A stretch of DNA of 11,680 nucleotides from DMER64 sp964600385 (lineage in GTDB: Bacteria; Bacteroidota; Bacteroidia; Bacteroidales; UBA932). Of this stretch, positions 1-7,010 are shown one piece after another. The notes beneath the pieces were generated by a model. The model searched no databases. It saw only the letters and a program-made list of their open reading frames with translations, and was not told the DNA's origin. A program made the position numbers and the translations under genes. Position 1 is the stretch's first letter, and the number at the start of each line of letters is the position of its first letter. The stretch spans positions 1-11,680 of the forward strand of contig CAZRJC010000039.1 in the NCBI GenBank assembly GCA_964600385.1. Direction: 5' to 3'.

Positions 1-332
1 GCCACCAGTATGTCAAGGGTCAAATACGGTCAGACGCTAACGCGCTGGTTCTCTTTTATTTGGCCGCAAAGACTGTTTGACCCTTGATCAGCAGATCACG
101 TATTCATTGGATTTCCGGCCACCAGTATGTCAAGGGTCAAATACGGTCAGACGCTAACGCGCTGGTTCTCTTTTATTTGGCCGCAAAGACTGTTTGACCC
201 TTGATCAGCAGATCACGTATTCATTGGATTTCCGGCCACCAGTATGTCAAGGGTCAAATACGGTCAGACGCTAACGCGCTGGTTCTCTTTTATTTGGCCG
301 CAATGACTGTTTGACCCTTGATCAACAGATCA
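1..332. repeat. 117-bp tandem repeat array, about 2.8 copies, each with a long inverted repeat
   Basis: Copies start at 1, 118 and 235. The first two are identical over all 117 bases by eye. The third matches for 98 bases, with changes at 304 (A to T) and 325 (G to A), then diverges after 332. Each unit holds a perfect 12-bp inverted repeat, TCAAGGGTCAAA with TTTGACCCTTGA (13-24 and 76-87 in copy 1), separated by 51 bases. Five more pairs (27-31 with 71-75, one of them G-U) can extend the stem past a 2-base bulge. A second small palindrome, TGATC-AGCA-GATCA, follows at 86-99. The array touches the window edge, so more copies may lie to the left. I do not recognise the family. It resembles a REP/BIME-like intergenic element that has been tandemly duplicated, and no spacer-like variable sequence separates the copies. 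Function is unknown. Confidence 0.93.
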
Positions 333-345
333 TATTTGGCACCTA

Positions 346-362
346 CATCTGGCACCCAGATG
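346..362. other. Short perfect hairpin in the comEC 3' flank
   Basis: CATCTGG, a 3-base loop (CAC) and CCAGATG form a 7-bp perfect stem. It lies about 77 bases beyond the comEC stop codon. No T-run follows it on either strand, so it is not a classical intrinsic terminator. It might still contribute to ending comEC transcription or to stabilising the 3' end. The bases between 363 and 407 show nothing else I can support. Confidence 0.4.
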
Positions 363-407
363 AATAATTGCGCAGCCAGGCAGCCATGAGAAGCATGTGA
401 GCCGTGC

Positions 408-435
408 CTCCTCACTCCTCACTCCTCACTCCTCA
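408..435. repeat. 7-bp microsatellite (CTCCTCA)x4 behind comEC
   Basis: Four perfect head-to-tail copies of CTCCTCA (TGAGGAG on the comEC strand) end four bases before the comEC stop codon complement at 439. The tract is outside the reading frame, in the 3' untranslated part of the comEC transcript. A tract of this kind can change copy number by strand slippage. A change here would not alter the protein. Confidence 0.9.
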
Positions 436-438
436 CTC

Positions 439-2280
439 TTACACCCCGGCAACTAAATCGACTATTTGTTGCATGAGGCCGGCAAGAAAATGCATTACAT
501 CCAGGCACAACTGCTCAACTCGCCGAAGCATTAAGAAGTTCCCGAACACCGCTTCCATTCCATAAACAGCCACATAGGCGGTAAACACATAAATAATGAG
601 TGAGCAAAGAGGTACCACCGCAAAATTCAGCAGCACACCCCAAAGTGTTACCCTTCCGAAAACAAGATAGACCAACCAGATAGTTCCTATCTGCACCGCA
701 ACACTCATACACAACATTTCCCAAAGATATTTTACCACTCTGTTTTTGGGCGATAAAAGGTTTCGAAATAAAGGAAATAGCACGAGCACCGAGAGAACTG
801 CACAAAATGATAACTGAAATCCGCTATCAAACAGATTCATGGGTTTGATAACCACCATGATAAGCGCTGTTGCAGCCAGTGCATTCATTCCACTGCTATT
901 TCGACCAAGAATCTTTCCAACCCCGTGTACAGAAAGCATTGTTGCAGCACGCACCACACTGGCCGAAAAACCAACTACTGCAGTGTACATCCAAATGAGT
1001 GCCAGTGCGGCAATATACTGGCCCCGGCCCGCAGGCACCATAGCCTCCATCCGGAAATCTGCTCCCGTTTGCATCTTTTCATCCTTGCACCTCTTGCCTC
1101 TCTTGCCCTTCTTGCGCCTATACCTTTTTTCTATTCTCAACCTGACAGGAATTTGCAAAAGAAATAACAGCGTAGCGTACAGTACCCCAACATGCAATCC
1201 GCTCACTGCCAGGATATGAGAGACTCCTGTATTGTTGAAATTCTCCCTGGTCCCGCGATCCATCTGAGCCTTGTAACCTAAACAGATACCCGAGAGCAGC
1301 GCCCCTGACTCGCCTTTGAAATTGCGTATCATATCGGCACGTAGCCATTTAATCTTGTCAGCCATACCGGGTGCCTGCCCGGCCTGTTGCACAGAATACA
1401 CATAAGCCCGCCGGTAAAAGCCTTGCTGTGACATATACCTCGAGTAATCGAAGGAACCGGCATTTGTTCCGGCATTTGTTCCGGCATTCTCTCCTGTATT
1501 CATCCTGCCATTCGTTACGGTATCCTTTTCTTGCTCGGGCATTTCAAAACTGAACGTTTTGCATCGGGTAAAAAAAACGTCACCGGGACGCCACACGACA
1601 GAATCAGGCACAAAAGCCGAGGTGCCCGGGGTGGCTGAAGCAATGCCCGGGGTGCCCGCTACAGGAGCCGAAGAGTCACCCTGTGAAGCAGGTCCAACAG
1701 TTCCGGCAGGTTCTGCAGACACATATACCTGTAGTTTTTCCGATCCGTGGCAGAGGCGACCTGCGGTATCTGCAAAAAAGAGCAGCCGGCATTCCATCCG
1801 ATCGTAGACACGGCCGGCCGAAGACGTCATGCGCACCGGATAATCCATCACTTTCAGGCAGAGTTTCACGTACTCGCCGTCGGGGAGGTCCGAATGATCC
1901 ACACCGGGATACGTACCAGAGGGCGCACCCAAGGATGTACCCGAAGACGCACCCAAGGATGTACCCGAAGACGCACTCAAGGACGTGCCCGGGGACGTGC
2001 CCGGGGACGTACCGGGAACCGAGACTATTGATGCATTGAGCGCACCCAGTAGAAAAAGCGCCGGAAAACCTAAAAAATAGGCGTGCATACCATAGCGAAA
2101 CTTACGGTAAGTATTACCCCTGACGTACCAAAGCAATAAAACAAGAATAGCCAGAAAACTGACTGACAAATAGATAAATAAACTCTGAATTGCAGGGGTC
2201 AGAAAAGAAAGACCAATCCACGAACCACTAATTACAGCAACTGCCGGCCACCACATTGAGACATTTTTCCACACCTTCAT
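439..2280 (-). CDS. comEC: ComEC/Rec2-family DNA-uptake channel protein, no metallo-beta-lactamase domain
   Basis: A 613-residue polytopic inner-membrane protein, predicted to carry single-stranded DNA into the cytoplasm during natural transformation. Residues 1-85 hold N-terminal membrane segments. Residues about 135-250 fit the OB-like DUF4131 region. Residues 325-610 are the Competence domain, with the family hallmark HILAVSGLHVG at 355-365 and SASVVRAATM at 439-448, followed by further hydrophobic segments. The protein stops after the channel domain, so the C-terminal metallo-beta-lactamase-like domain of Bacillus ComEC is absent; shorter ComEC forms are common in Bacteroidota. Unusual low-complexity inserts lie at residues 88-126 (Pro/Gly/Thr/Ser), 193-222, 265-276 (Asn-Ala-Gly-Thr) and 388-399 (Arg/Lys/Gly). 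The start is the ATG at 2280, which places the first membrane segment normally. The gene is divergent from ackA. The family call is firm; an actual role in competence is inferred. Confidence 0.92.
   Translation of the reverse strand: MKVWKNVSMWWPAVAVISGSWIGLSFLTPAIQSLFIYLSVSFLAILVLLLWYVRGNTYRKFRYGMHAYFLGFPALFLLGALNASIVSVPGTSPGTSPGTSLSASSGTSLGASSGTSLGAPSGTYPGVDHSDLPDGEYVKLCLKVMDYPVRMTSSAGRVYDRMECRLLFFADTAGRLCHGSEKLQVYVSAEPAGTVGPASQGDSSAPVAGTPGIASATPGTSAFVPDSVVWRPGDVFFTRCKTFSFEMPEQEKDTVTNGRMNTGENAGTNAGTNAGSFDYSRYMSQQGFYRRAYVYSVQQAGQAPGMADKIKWLRADMIRNFKGESGALLSGICLGYKAQMDRGTRENFNNTGVSHILAVSGLHVGVLYATLLFLLQIPVRLRIEKRYRRKKGKRGKRCKDEKMQTGADFRMEAMVPAGRGQYIAALALIWMYTAVVGFSASVVRAATMLSVHGVGKILGRNSSGMNALAATALIMVVIKPMNLFDSGFQLSFCAVLSVLVLFPLFRNLLSPKNRVVKYLWEMLCMSVAVQIGTIWLVYLVFGRVTLWGVLLNFAVVPLCSLIIYVFTAYVAVYGMEAVFGNFLMLRRVEQLCLDVMHFLAGLMQQIVDLVAGV
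1084..1119. repeat. 9-bp in-frame tandem repeat in comEC (x4)
   Basis: Four 9-bp units on the plus strand (CTTGCACCT, CTTGCCTCT, CTTGCCCTT, CTTGCGCCT) share the CTTGC core. On the comEC strand they encode RRK-KGK-RGK-RCK, residues 388-399, a strongly basic stretch between membrane segments of the Competence domain. The unit length is a multiple of three, so copy-number change would keep the frame. Confidence 0.8.
1457..1489. repeat. 12-bp in-frame tandem repeat in comEC (about x2.75)
   Basis: CCGGCATTTGTT occurs twice in tandem and a third copy diverges after its first nine bases. In comEC it encodes Asn-Ala-Gly-Thr repeats around residues 265-276, between the OB-like region and the Competence domain. 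It is in frame. Confidence 0.85.
1925..2020. repeat. 24-bp / 12-bp in-frame tandem repeats in comEC
   Basis: Two identical 24-bp units begin at 1925 and 1949. A third, diverged unit begins at 1973, followed by two 12-bp half units from 1997 to 2020. They encode the Gly-Thr-Ser-(Pro/Leu)-Gly-rich stretch near residues 88-122, just after the N-terminal membrane segments. The 12-bp half units suggest that the 24-bp period arose from a duplicated 12-bp unit. Every period is divisible by three. Confidence 0.88.
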
Positions 2281-2300
2281 CCCTAAATCACCCCCTCATG

Positions 2301-2332
2301 CTTGCTTATGACGGTAACTTTCCGTACTTTTG
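2301..2332 (+). promoter_or_regulatory. Bacteroidetes-type promoter of the ackA-ptb-buk operon
   Basis: TACTTTTG at 2325-2332 fits the -7 consensus TAnnTTTG exactly, and CTTG at 2301-2304 stands 20 bases upstream as a near-consensus -33 element (TTTG). Transcription would begin around 2338-2341 and leave a short A/T-rich leader of about 40 bases. This position also argues against any ackA start codon upstream of 2340. Confidence 0.7.
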
Positions 2333-2352
2333 CCGATTCAATTTTATTAACT

Positions 2353-2360
2353 CAAATTTA
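2353..2360 (-). promoter_or_regulatory. Weak candidate -7 element for comEC
   Basis: On the minus strand this reads TAAATTTG, a match to the Bacteroidetes -7 consensus TAnnTTTG, about 73 bases before the comEC start codon. No TTTG or good TTG stands at the expected -33 position, so only half of the promoter is supported. If real, it would overlap the ackA leader. Confidence 0.2.
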
Positions 2361-2381
2361 CAAAAAATTTTACCATCAGTC

Positions 2382-3593
2382 ATGATTATCCTTGTTTTAA
2401 ATTGTGGAAGTTCTTCCATTAAATACCAGGTTCTCCAGATGCATTCTGAAAAAGATTATTCATTGTTAGCCAAAGGGTTAGTAGAACGCATCGGGCAAGA
2501 GAACGGCGATGTGGTTCATACCCGCCTGACAAACGGAAAAGAAAAAGTCAGAGTTGAGCTTCCCATTCCCGATCATACTGTAGGTATCAAAGAACTGTTG
2601 AAATTTCTTACCGATGAGAAATATGGCGTCGTTAAATCTCTTTCCGATATCCAGGCCGTTGGTCACCGCGTAGCCCAAGGCGGGAAATATTTCCACGAAA
2701 GTGTAATCATAGATCAGGACGTGATCGACAAAATTGAACGTCTCAGTGAACTGGCTCCCCTTCACAACCCCGCTCATCTTCTGGGTATCCATGCCGTTGA
2801 AAAACTTTTACCGGGTGCCAAACAGGTAGCCGTATTCGATACAGCTTTCCATCAGACGGTTCCCGATTACGCATACATGTATGCCATCCCTTATGAACTA
2901 TATAAAAAATACGATATCCGCCGTTACGGATTCCACGGAACCAGCCATCAATTCGTTGCAAAGAAAGGATGCGAATTCGTCGGATTGGATTACAACACGG
3001 CTAAAGTCATCACCTGTCACCTGGGCAACGGCGCCTCGGTAACCGCTATAAAAGGCGGAAAATCAGTGGACACTTCCATGGGCTTCACTCCCCTCGAAGG
3101 TCTGGTCATGGGTACACGGAGCGGCAACATCGATGCCTCGGTCGTTACCTTCCTGCAGGAGAAAGAAGGGTGGACACCCGCACAGACCAACGATTTCCTG
3201 AATAAAAAATGCGGATTGCAGGGACTTTACGGACCGAGTTCGGACTGCCGCGATATCGAGAATGCGGTTACCGAGGGTAATCCCCGCGCCCAACTGGCAC
3301 AACAGGTATTCAGCTACAATGTACTCAAATACATTGGCACTTATACCGCTGTGCTCAATGGGGTCGATCTTGTAATCTTCACCGGAGGCATTGGCGAGAA
3401 CGACGGAATGATCCGCGAACGGATTGGAAGCAGTCTTGGTTTCCTGGGTATTGAATTCGATGCAGAAAAGAACCGTAACGCCCGCGGAACAGACATGATT
3501 CTCTCCAAACCGGGATCCGGGACAATTCTTGCCGTTGTCACCACAGACGAGGAACTGGTCATTGCAACAGACACATTTAAACTTATGAAATAA
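2382..3593 (+). CDS. ackA: Acetate kinase
   Basis: A cytoplasmic enzyme of the ASKHA fold that transfers phosphate from acetyl-phosphate to ADP, giving acetate and ATP (reversible). The 403 residues match the usual family length of about 400. The start is the ATG at 2382, giving MIILVLNCGSSSIKY, the standard N-terminus. An in-frame ATG at 2256 would lie inside comEC and before the promoter. Expected active-site residues, by comparison with Methanosarcina thermophila AckA, are visible: Asn7, Arg96, His128 (APLHNP), Asp153 (FDTAFH), His185 (YGFHGTSH), Arg246 (MGTRSG) and a Glu at 390-391 (TTDEEL). The segment after Arg96 reads VAQGGKYF rather than the more usual VVHGGE-type sequence. It is the first gene of an operon; the stop is only six bases before ptb. 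Homologous to Buk downstream, but clearly the acetate-kinase branch. Confidence 0.96.
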   Translation: MIILVLNCGSSSIKYQVLQMHSEKDYSLLAKGLVERIGQENGDVVHTRLTNGKEKVRVELPIPDHTVGIKELLKFLTDEKYGVVKSLSDIQAVGHRVAQGGKYFHESVIIDQDVIDKIERLSELAPLHNPAHLLGIHAVEKLLPGAKQVAVFDTAFHQTVPDYAYMYAIPYELYKKYDIRRYGFHGTSHQFVAKKGCEFVGLDYNTAKVITCHLGNGASVTAIKGGKSVDTSMGFTPLEGLVMGTRSGNIDASVVTFLQEKEGWTPAQTNDFLNKKCGLQGLYGPSSDCRDIENAVTEGNPRAQLAQQVFSYNVLKYIGTYTAVLNGVDLVIFTGGIGENDGMIRERIGSSLGFLGIEFDAEKNRNARGTDMILSKPGSGTILAVVTTDEELVIATDTFKLMK

Positions 3594-3599
3594 ATCCAT

Positions 3600-4502
3600 A
3601 TGAATTCTTTCGAACAAATCTTTGAAAAACTTCAGTCGCTACCCAAGAAAAGGCTTATTGCCGCCTGGGGAGTTGACGATCATACCATTAACGCCGTTTA
3701 TCGCGCCATTAACCTCGGCTTCATAGAAGGAACACTAGTAGGCAGCAAGGCCATGATCCTTGAAGTCTGCAAAGCAGAAAACCTTGACTCCAACGTATTC
3801 AATATTGTGAACGTAGAGAAGGAACTCGATGCCATTGCCAGGGCTGTTGAAATGGTTCGTAACGGAGAAGGCGATATCCTCATGAAAGGTCAGTGCAGCA
3901 CCGATAAATACATGCGTGCCATCCTGAACAAGGAAAAAGGACTTCTGCCTCCCAAGGCTGTATTGAGCCACGTTTCACTTCTCTCCCATCCGGGATATCA
4001 CAAGCTTCTGTTGATCAGTGATATGGCTGTTATTCCCGCTCCGGATCTCAGCCAGAAAGTAGCCATTACCCGTTACCTGGTAAAAACAGCCCAGGCGCTG
4101 GGTATTGCCAAACCCAAAGTTGCCTTCCTGGCCGCTACCGAGCAGATGCTGGCCGGAATGCCCGCTTGCGTCGAGGCTGCCATGCTGGCTAAGATGGCCG
4201 ACCGCGGTCAAATTTCGGGTTGTATCGCCGATGGTCCCCTGGCCCTGGATGTATGCCTGAGCAAAGAAGCCGCCGCCATCAAGAAACTGAACAGCCCCGT
4301 AGCCGGAGATGTCGACTGTATCCTCTTCCCCAACATCGAAAGCGCCAACGTCATGTACAAGAGTACTACTCAACTGACGCCCGAGGCCAAACAAGCCGCC
4401 ATCGTATGCGGAGCCATGGCACCTTGCGTACTGTCCAGCCGCGCAGACACTATTGAGACTAAACTGAACTCCATTGCGCTTGCCGCAATGACTGCTCAAT
4501 AA
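3600..4502 (+). CDS. ptb: Phosphate butyryltransferase (phosphotransbutyrylase)
   Basis: A 300-residue cytoplasmic enzyme of the phosphate acetyl/butyryl-transferase family. It exchanges CoA for phosphate on butyryl-CoA, and often on isobutyryl- or isovaleryl-CoA, to give the acyl-phosphate used by butyrate kinase. Typical Ptb segments are DILMKGQCSTDKYMRAIL (92-109), DGPLALDVCLSKEAA (211-225), GDVDCILFPNIESANVMYKS (236-255) and PCVLSSRADTIETK (275-288). The length is normal for Ptb and shorter than most Pta enzymes. The butyrate kinase gene directly downstream supports Ptb over Pta. Substrate chain length cannot be read from the sequence, and a branched-chain acyl-CoA is equally likely. Six bases separate it from ackA and eight from buk, so all three are probably one transcript. 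Confidence 0.93.
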   Translation: MNSFEQIFEKLQSLPKKRLIAAWGVDDHTINAVYRAINLGFIEGTLVGSKAMILEVCKAENLDSNVFNIVNVEKELDAIARAVEMVRNGEGDILMKGQCSTDKYMRAILNKEKGLLPPKAVLSHVSLLSHPGYHKLLLISDMAVIPAPDLSQKVAITRYLVKTAQALGIAKPKVAFLAATEQMLAGMPACVEAAMLAKMADRGQISGCIADGPLALDVCLSKEAAAIKKLNSPVAGDVDCILFPNIESANVMYKSTTQLTPEAKQAAIVCGAMAPCVLSSRADTIETKLNSIALAAMTAQ

Positions 4503-4510
4503 CATTCAAT

Positions 4511-5587
4511 ATGAAACCTTTCATCCTGGTTATCAATCCCGGCTCGACCTCTACAAAAATTGCGGTTTTTGAAGGTCGGAAACAAATCTTTGGCAAAACC
4601 ATCAGACACACATCTGAAGAACTTGCCCCATTTGCGAAAGTCAGCGACCAATACACTTTCCGTAAGGAAACAATTTACCAGGAACTTTCCCGCAACAATA
4701 TAAACACTAATAATTTCAGTGCTGTTATTGGTCGGGGAGGCCTCGTCAAACCTATTCCTTCGGGCGTTTACTTTGTAAATAACCTGATGATAGAGCACCT
4801 GGAAAACGGAACCATTGGGGACCACGCAGCTAACCTCGGCGGTCTGCTGGCGGAAAATATTGCCTCGGGAATTCCCGGATGTCAGGCACTTATTGCCGAC
4901 CCTATTGTAGTAGACGAATTGCAGGACGTTGCCCGCATTACAGGCATCCCTTCCATTGAGCGCATATCCATTTTCCACGCACTCAATCAGAAAGCCATTG
5001 CCAAAAAGCACTCCTGTACCATGGGCAAGAATTATTCAGACCTTAACCTGATTGTGGTACATCTTGGAGGCGGCATCTCTGTAGGAGCCCATCTGCACGG
5101 CAAGGTGGTAGACGTGAATAACGCATTGAACGGAGACGGTCCCATTTCACCCGAACGGGCCGGTTCCATTCCGGCCCTGCAACTCGCTAAACTCTGCTTC
5201 TCGGGTCAATACACCCTTGAACAAATCCATAAAATGCTTAGCGGACAGGGAGGAATGGTTGCCCACCTGGGAACCAACTCATTCATGGAAGTCAGCGATC
5301 GCGTAGAAGCCGGAGATCCCCATGCCACAAAAATCTATAACGCCATGGCCTACAACATTGCCAAAAGCATTGGAGCTGCTGCCGTAGTGCTCTCGGGACA
5401 TGTAGACGGCATTCTCTTCACCGGTGGTATTGCCCACAACAAACACTTCATTGAGCTCATTACCGGTCAGGTTTCCTTTCTGGGACCATGCTTCACCTAT
5501 CCCGGCGAAGACGAAATGTCCGCCCTCGCCCATAACGCATACTGCGTGGTGACAGGCGAAGAACCCGCACTCGAATACAAAGCCTGA
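4511..5587 (+). CDS. buk: Butyrate kinase (or branched-chain fatty acid kinase)
   Basis: A 358-residue cytoplasmic ASKHA-fold kinase, of normal length for Buk. It makes ATP and butyrate (or isobutyrate/isovalerate) from the acyl-phosphate supplied by Ptb. The phosphate-binding motif NPGSTSTK is at 9-16. Further family segments are IGRGGLVKPIPSGVYFVN (73-90), FHALNQKAIAKK (155-166), VVHLGGGISVGAH (182-194), NGDGPISPERAG (207-218), GGMVAHLGTNSF (247-258) and GHVDGILFTGGIAHN (296-310). It is distinct from AckA, whose motifs are NCGSSSIKY and GFHGTSH. It is the last gene of the operon; the terminator begins 22 bases after the stop codon. Confidence 0.95.
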   Translation: MKPFILVINPGSTSTKIAVFEGRKQIFGKTIRHTSEELAPFAKVSDQYTFRKETIYQELSRNNINTNNFSAVIGRGGLVKPIPSGVYFVNNLMIEHLENGTIGDHAANLGGLLAENIASGIPGCQALIADPIVVDELQDVARITGIPSIERISIFHALNQKAIAKKHSCTMGKNYSDLNLIVVHLGGGISVGAHLHGKVVDVNNALNGDGPISPERAGSIPALQLAKLCFSGQYTLEQIHKMLSGQGGMVAHLGTNSFMEVSDRVEAGDPHATKIYNAMAYNIAKSIGAAAVVLSGHVDGILFTGGIAHNKHFIELITGQVSFLGPCFTYPGEDEMSALAHNAYCVVTGEEPALEYKA

Positions 5588-5609
5588 AACTGAAAGCCGA
5601 GCCACAAAC

Positions 5610-5640
5610 AAAAAAGCCCCCACAATGTGAGGGCTTTTTT
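5610..5640. terminator. Bidirectional intrinsic terminator between buk and the TPR gene
   Basis: Two 14-base arms (5610-5623 and 5627-5640) pair with one mismatch around a 3-base loop. The GC-rich core AGCCC/GGGCT is flanked by six A on the left and six T on the right, so it can stop transcription from either strand. It sits between two convergent units: buk on plus (stop at 5587) and the TPR gene on minus (stop at 5661). Confidence 0.93.
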
Positions 5641-5660
5641 CATAAGGTGTGAGAAATTGA

Positions 5661-6980
5661 TTATTCTTCTCCAAGGAAGAGTTTGTTGTATTTATTGTAG
5701 TTTGCTTCGAATTCGGGACCATTTGTGCGGAGACGGAAGAAGATGTTCTTAAGGTACTCAATAACAACGGTCTTGATCTCTGCATCCTGAACTACTGCAA
5801 GGCATGATTCAAAAGGCTCAATGGCATTTCCCAGGGTGGCATCCAAATCTTTCACCATCTGCATGTATTTGTTGTCGTCCAGTTCGTCGGCAGCAGCAGT
5901 CTGGATCTCAACAGCCTTGTCGTAGTATGCCTGGCCTTTCTGGAAGTAGCCAAAGAAGAAGTTGGGATCAACGGCAACGGATTTATCATACAAAGTAATG
6001 GCTTCATCAAATTTGCCGAGGTTTTTCAAAACGTTACCTTCTGCATAGAACAGGCTGGGGTTATTCGGTTCGTTTTCCTGTGCCTTGCGGATAAAGGCAA
6101 GAACCTTGTTGGGGTCGTCGTTGCTTTCCAGGTAAGCATTGATCAAAGCTACGAGAATGCTCTGGCTGTCGGGGTATTTTGTAAATCCTTCGGCAAGCAT
6201 TTCTTTGCTCTTTTCAACATCGCCCATTTGTTTGTAAGCATCGGCCAGGTTGGCATACACATCACCGTTCTGTCCGTAACCCATTTCAAGGCATTTGTTG
6301 AAGTACTCAGCGGAACGGTTATAATCCTTATCCATATGGGCTGTAAGGCCAATATAATAAACGATAGTGGTATCTACCTTGTTTACAGCGGGATGTGAAG
6401 CTGCAATGTGAGCTTTTTCAAATCTCGATGAGGCAGCTTTCAAATCACCCAATGTATAGGAAGCCATTGCATCGTTAATGTAATTATTGGAAACAAATAC
6501 AAGTCCTTCCTGAATGGCTTTCTTTTCAGCGCCCTTGGTATCAATTTCGGCAGCCTTCTGGTAGGCATTGAATGCTTCCTGCAACATATCAACATCTTTT
6601 ATGACAGGATCCGTTACGTTCCAGAAAGAAAGCTTGCCTTCTGCGTTGTAGTAAAGATCCTTGTCGGCATACTTGACCACTTCGTACTCTTCACCCTGAA
6701 TGGTTTGGTATTCAGACCCGGTTGAACGCTGATCCTTCAGAACGACCTTGGCTTCCAAAGAAGAAAGGCCTACCCAGAGACTGTTGGTAGGAAGCGAATA
6801 GGCATCGGTAAGCACCTTGGCATACTTGATCCATGTAGCGGGTTTCGCGGCTTTCTTGGGATCGGAAATCTCCGTTTTTACTTTTTCATAACTCTTAAGG
6901 AGGGCTTGTACTTCTTTCGATTGGGCGCCGAGTTGCATTGTTACAAAAAGCATCAGGGCTGCAGTAAGCAATTTTTTCAT
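5661..6980 (-). CDS. Exported tetratricopeptide repeat (TPR) protein
   Basis: A 439-residue protein with a signal peptide: two lysines, a hydrophobic core and a likely cleavage near residues 19-20 (MKKLLTAALMLFVTMQLGAQ). It should be periplasmic or envelope-associated. Residues about 165-350 contain several TPR-like helical pairs, the clearest being DVYANLADAYKQMGDVEKSK (240-259) and SLFYAEGNVLKNLGKFDEA (309-327) with the following YDKSVAVDPN. TPRs bind other proteins and no catalytic motif is visible. The conserved C-terminal part (LKNIFFRLRT, 410-419) resembles TPR proteins I recall next to gyrA in other Bacteroidales, such as TprA of Porphyromonas gingivalis; this relation is from memory and needs a search. 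Thirty A/T-rich bases separate it from gyrA with no promoter match, so it is probably cotranscribed. Exact function unknown. Confidence 0.88.
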   Translation of the reverse strand: MKKLLTAALMLFVTMQLGAQSKEVQALLKSYEKVKTEISDPKKAAKPATWIKYAKVLTDAYSLPTNSLWVGLSSLEAKVVLKDQRSTGSEYQTIQGEEYEVVKYADKDLYYNAEGKLSFWNVTDPVIKDVDMLQEAFNAYQKAAEIDTKGAEKKAIQEGLVFVSNNYINDAMASYTLGDLKAASSRFEKAHIAASHPAVNKVDTTIVYYIGLTAHMDKDYNRSAEYFNKCLEMGYGQNGDVYANLADAYKQMGDVEKSKEMLAEGFTKYPDSQSILVALINAYLESNDDPNKVLAFIRKAQENEPNNPSLFYAEGNVLKNLGKFDEAITLYDKSVAVDPNFFFGYFQKGQAYYDKAVEIQTAAADELDDNKYMQMVKDLDATLGNAIEPFESCLAVVQDAEIKTVVIEYLKNIFFRLRTNGPEFEANYNKYNKLFLGEE

Positions 6981-7010
6981 TTGTGTATTAGATGTTAAAA
7001 TTTATATTTT

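Noticed and set aside
1..332. CRISPR array or integron attC array
   Set aside because: The 117-bp units are contiguous and identical, with no variable spacers, and I could not find the attC core pattern (RYYYAAC ... GTTRRRY) in the expected arrangement. No cas or integrase gene is present.
346..362. Intrinsic terminator of comEC
   Set aside because: The 7-bp hairpin is perfect but no T-run follows on the comEC strand, so it is listed only as a hairpin.
1747..2031. Arg/Gly/Thr repeat frames on the plus strand opposite comEC
   Set aside because: The repeats are the antisense reading of the in-frame comEC tracts, and comEC has the conserved family motifs on the other strand.
2256..2381. Extended N-terminus for acetate kinase from the ATG at 2256
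   Set aside because: The extra 42 residues look random, overlap the comEC start and precede the promoter boxes; the family N-terminus begins at 2382.
3063..4505. Minus-strand frames of 176-184 codons opposite ackA and ptb
   Set aside because: They are antisense to conserved enzymes, show no domain and have no matching promoter.
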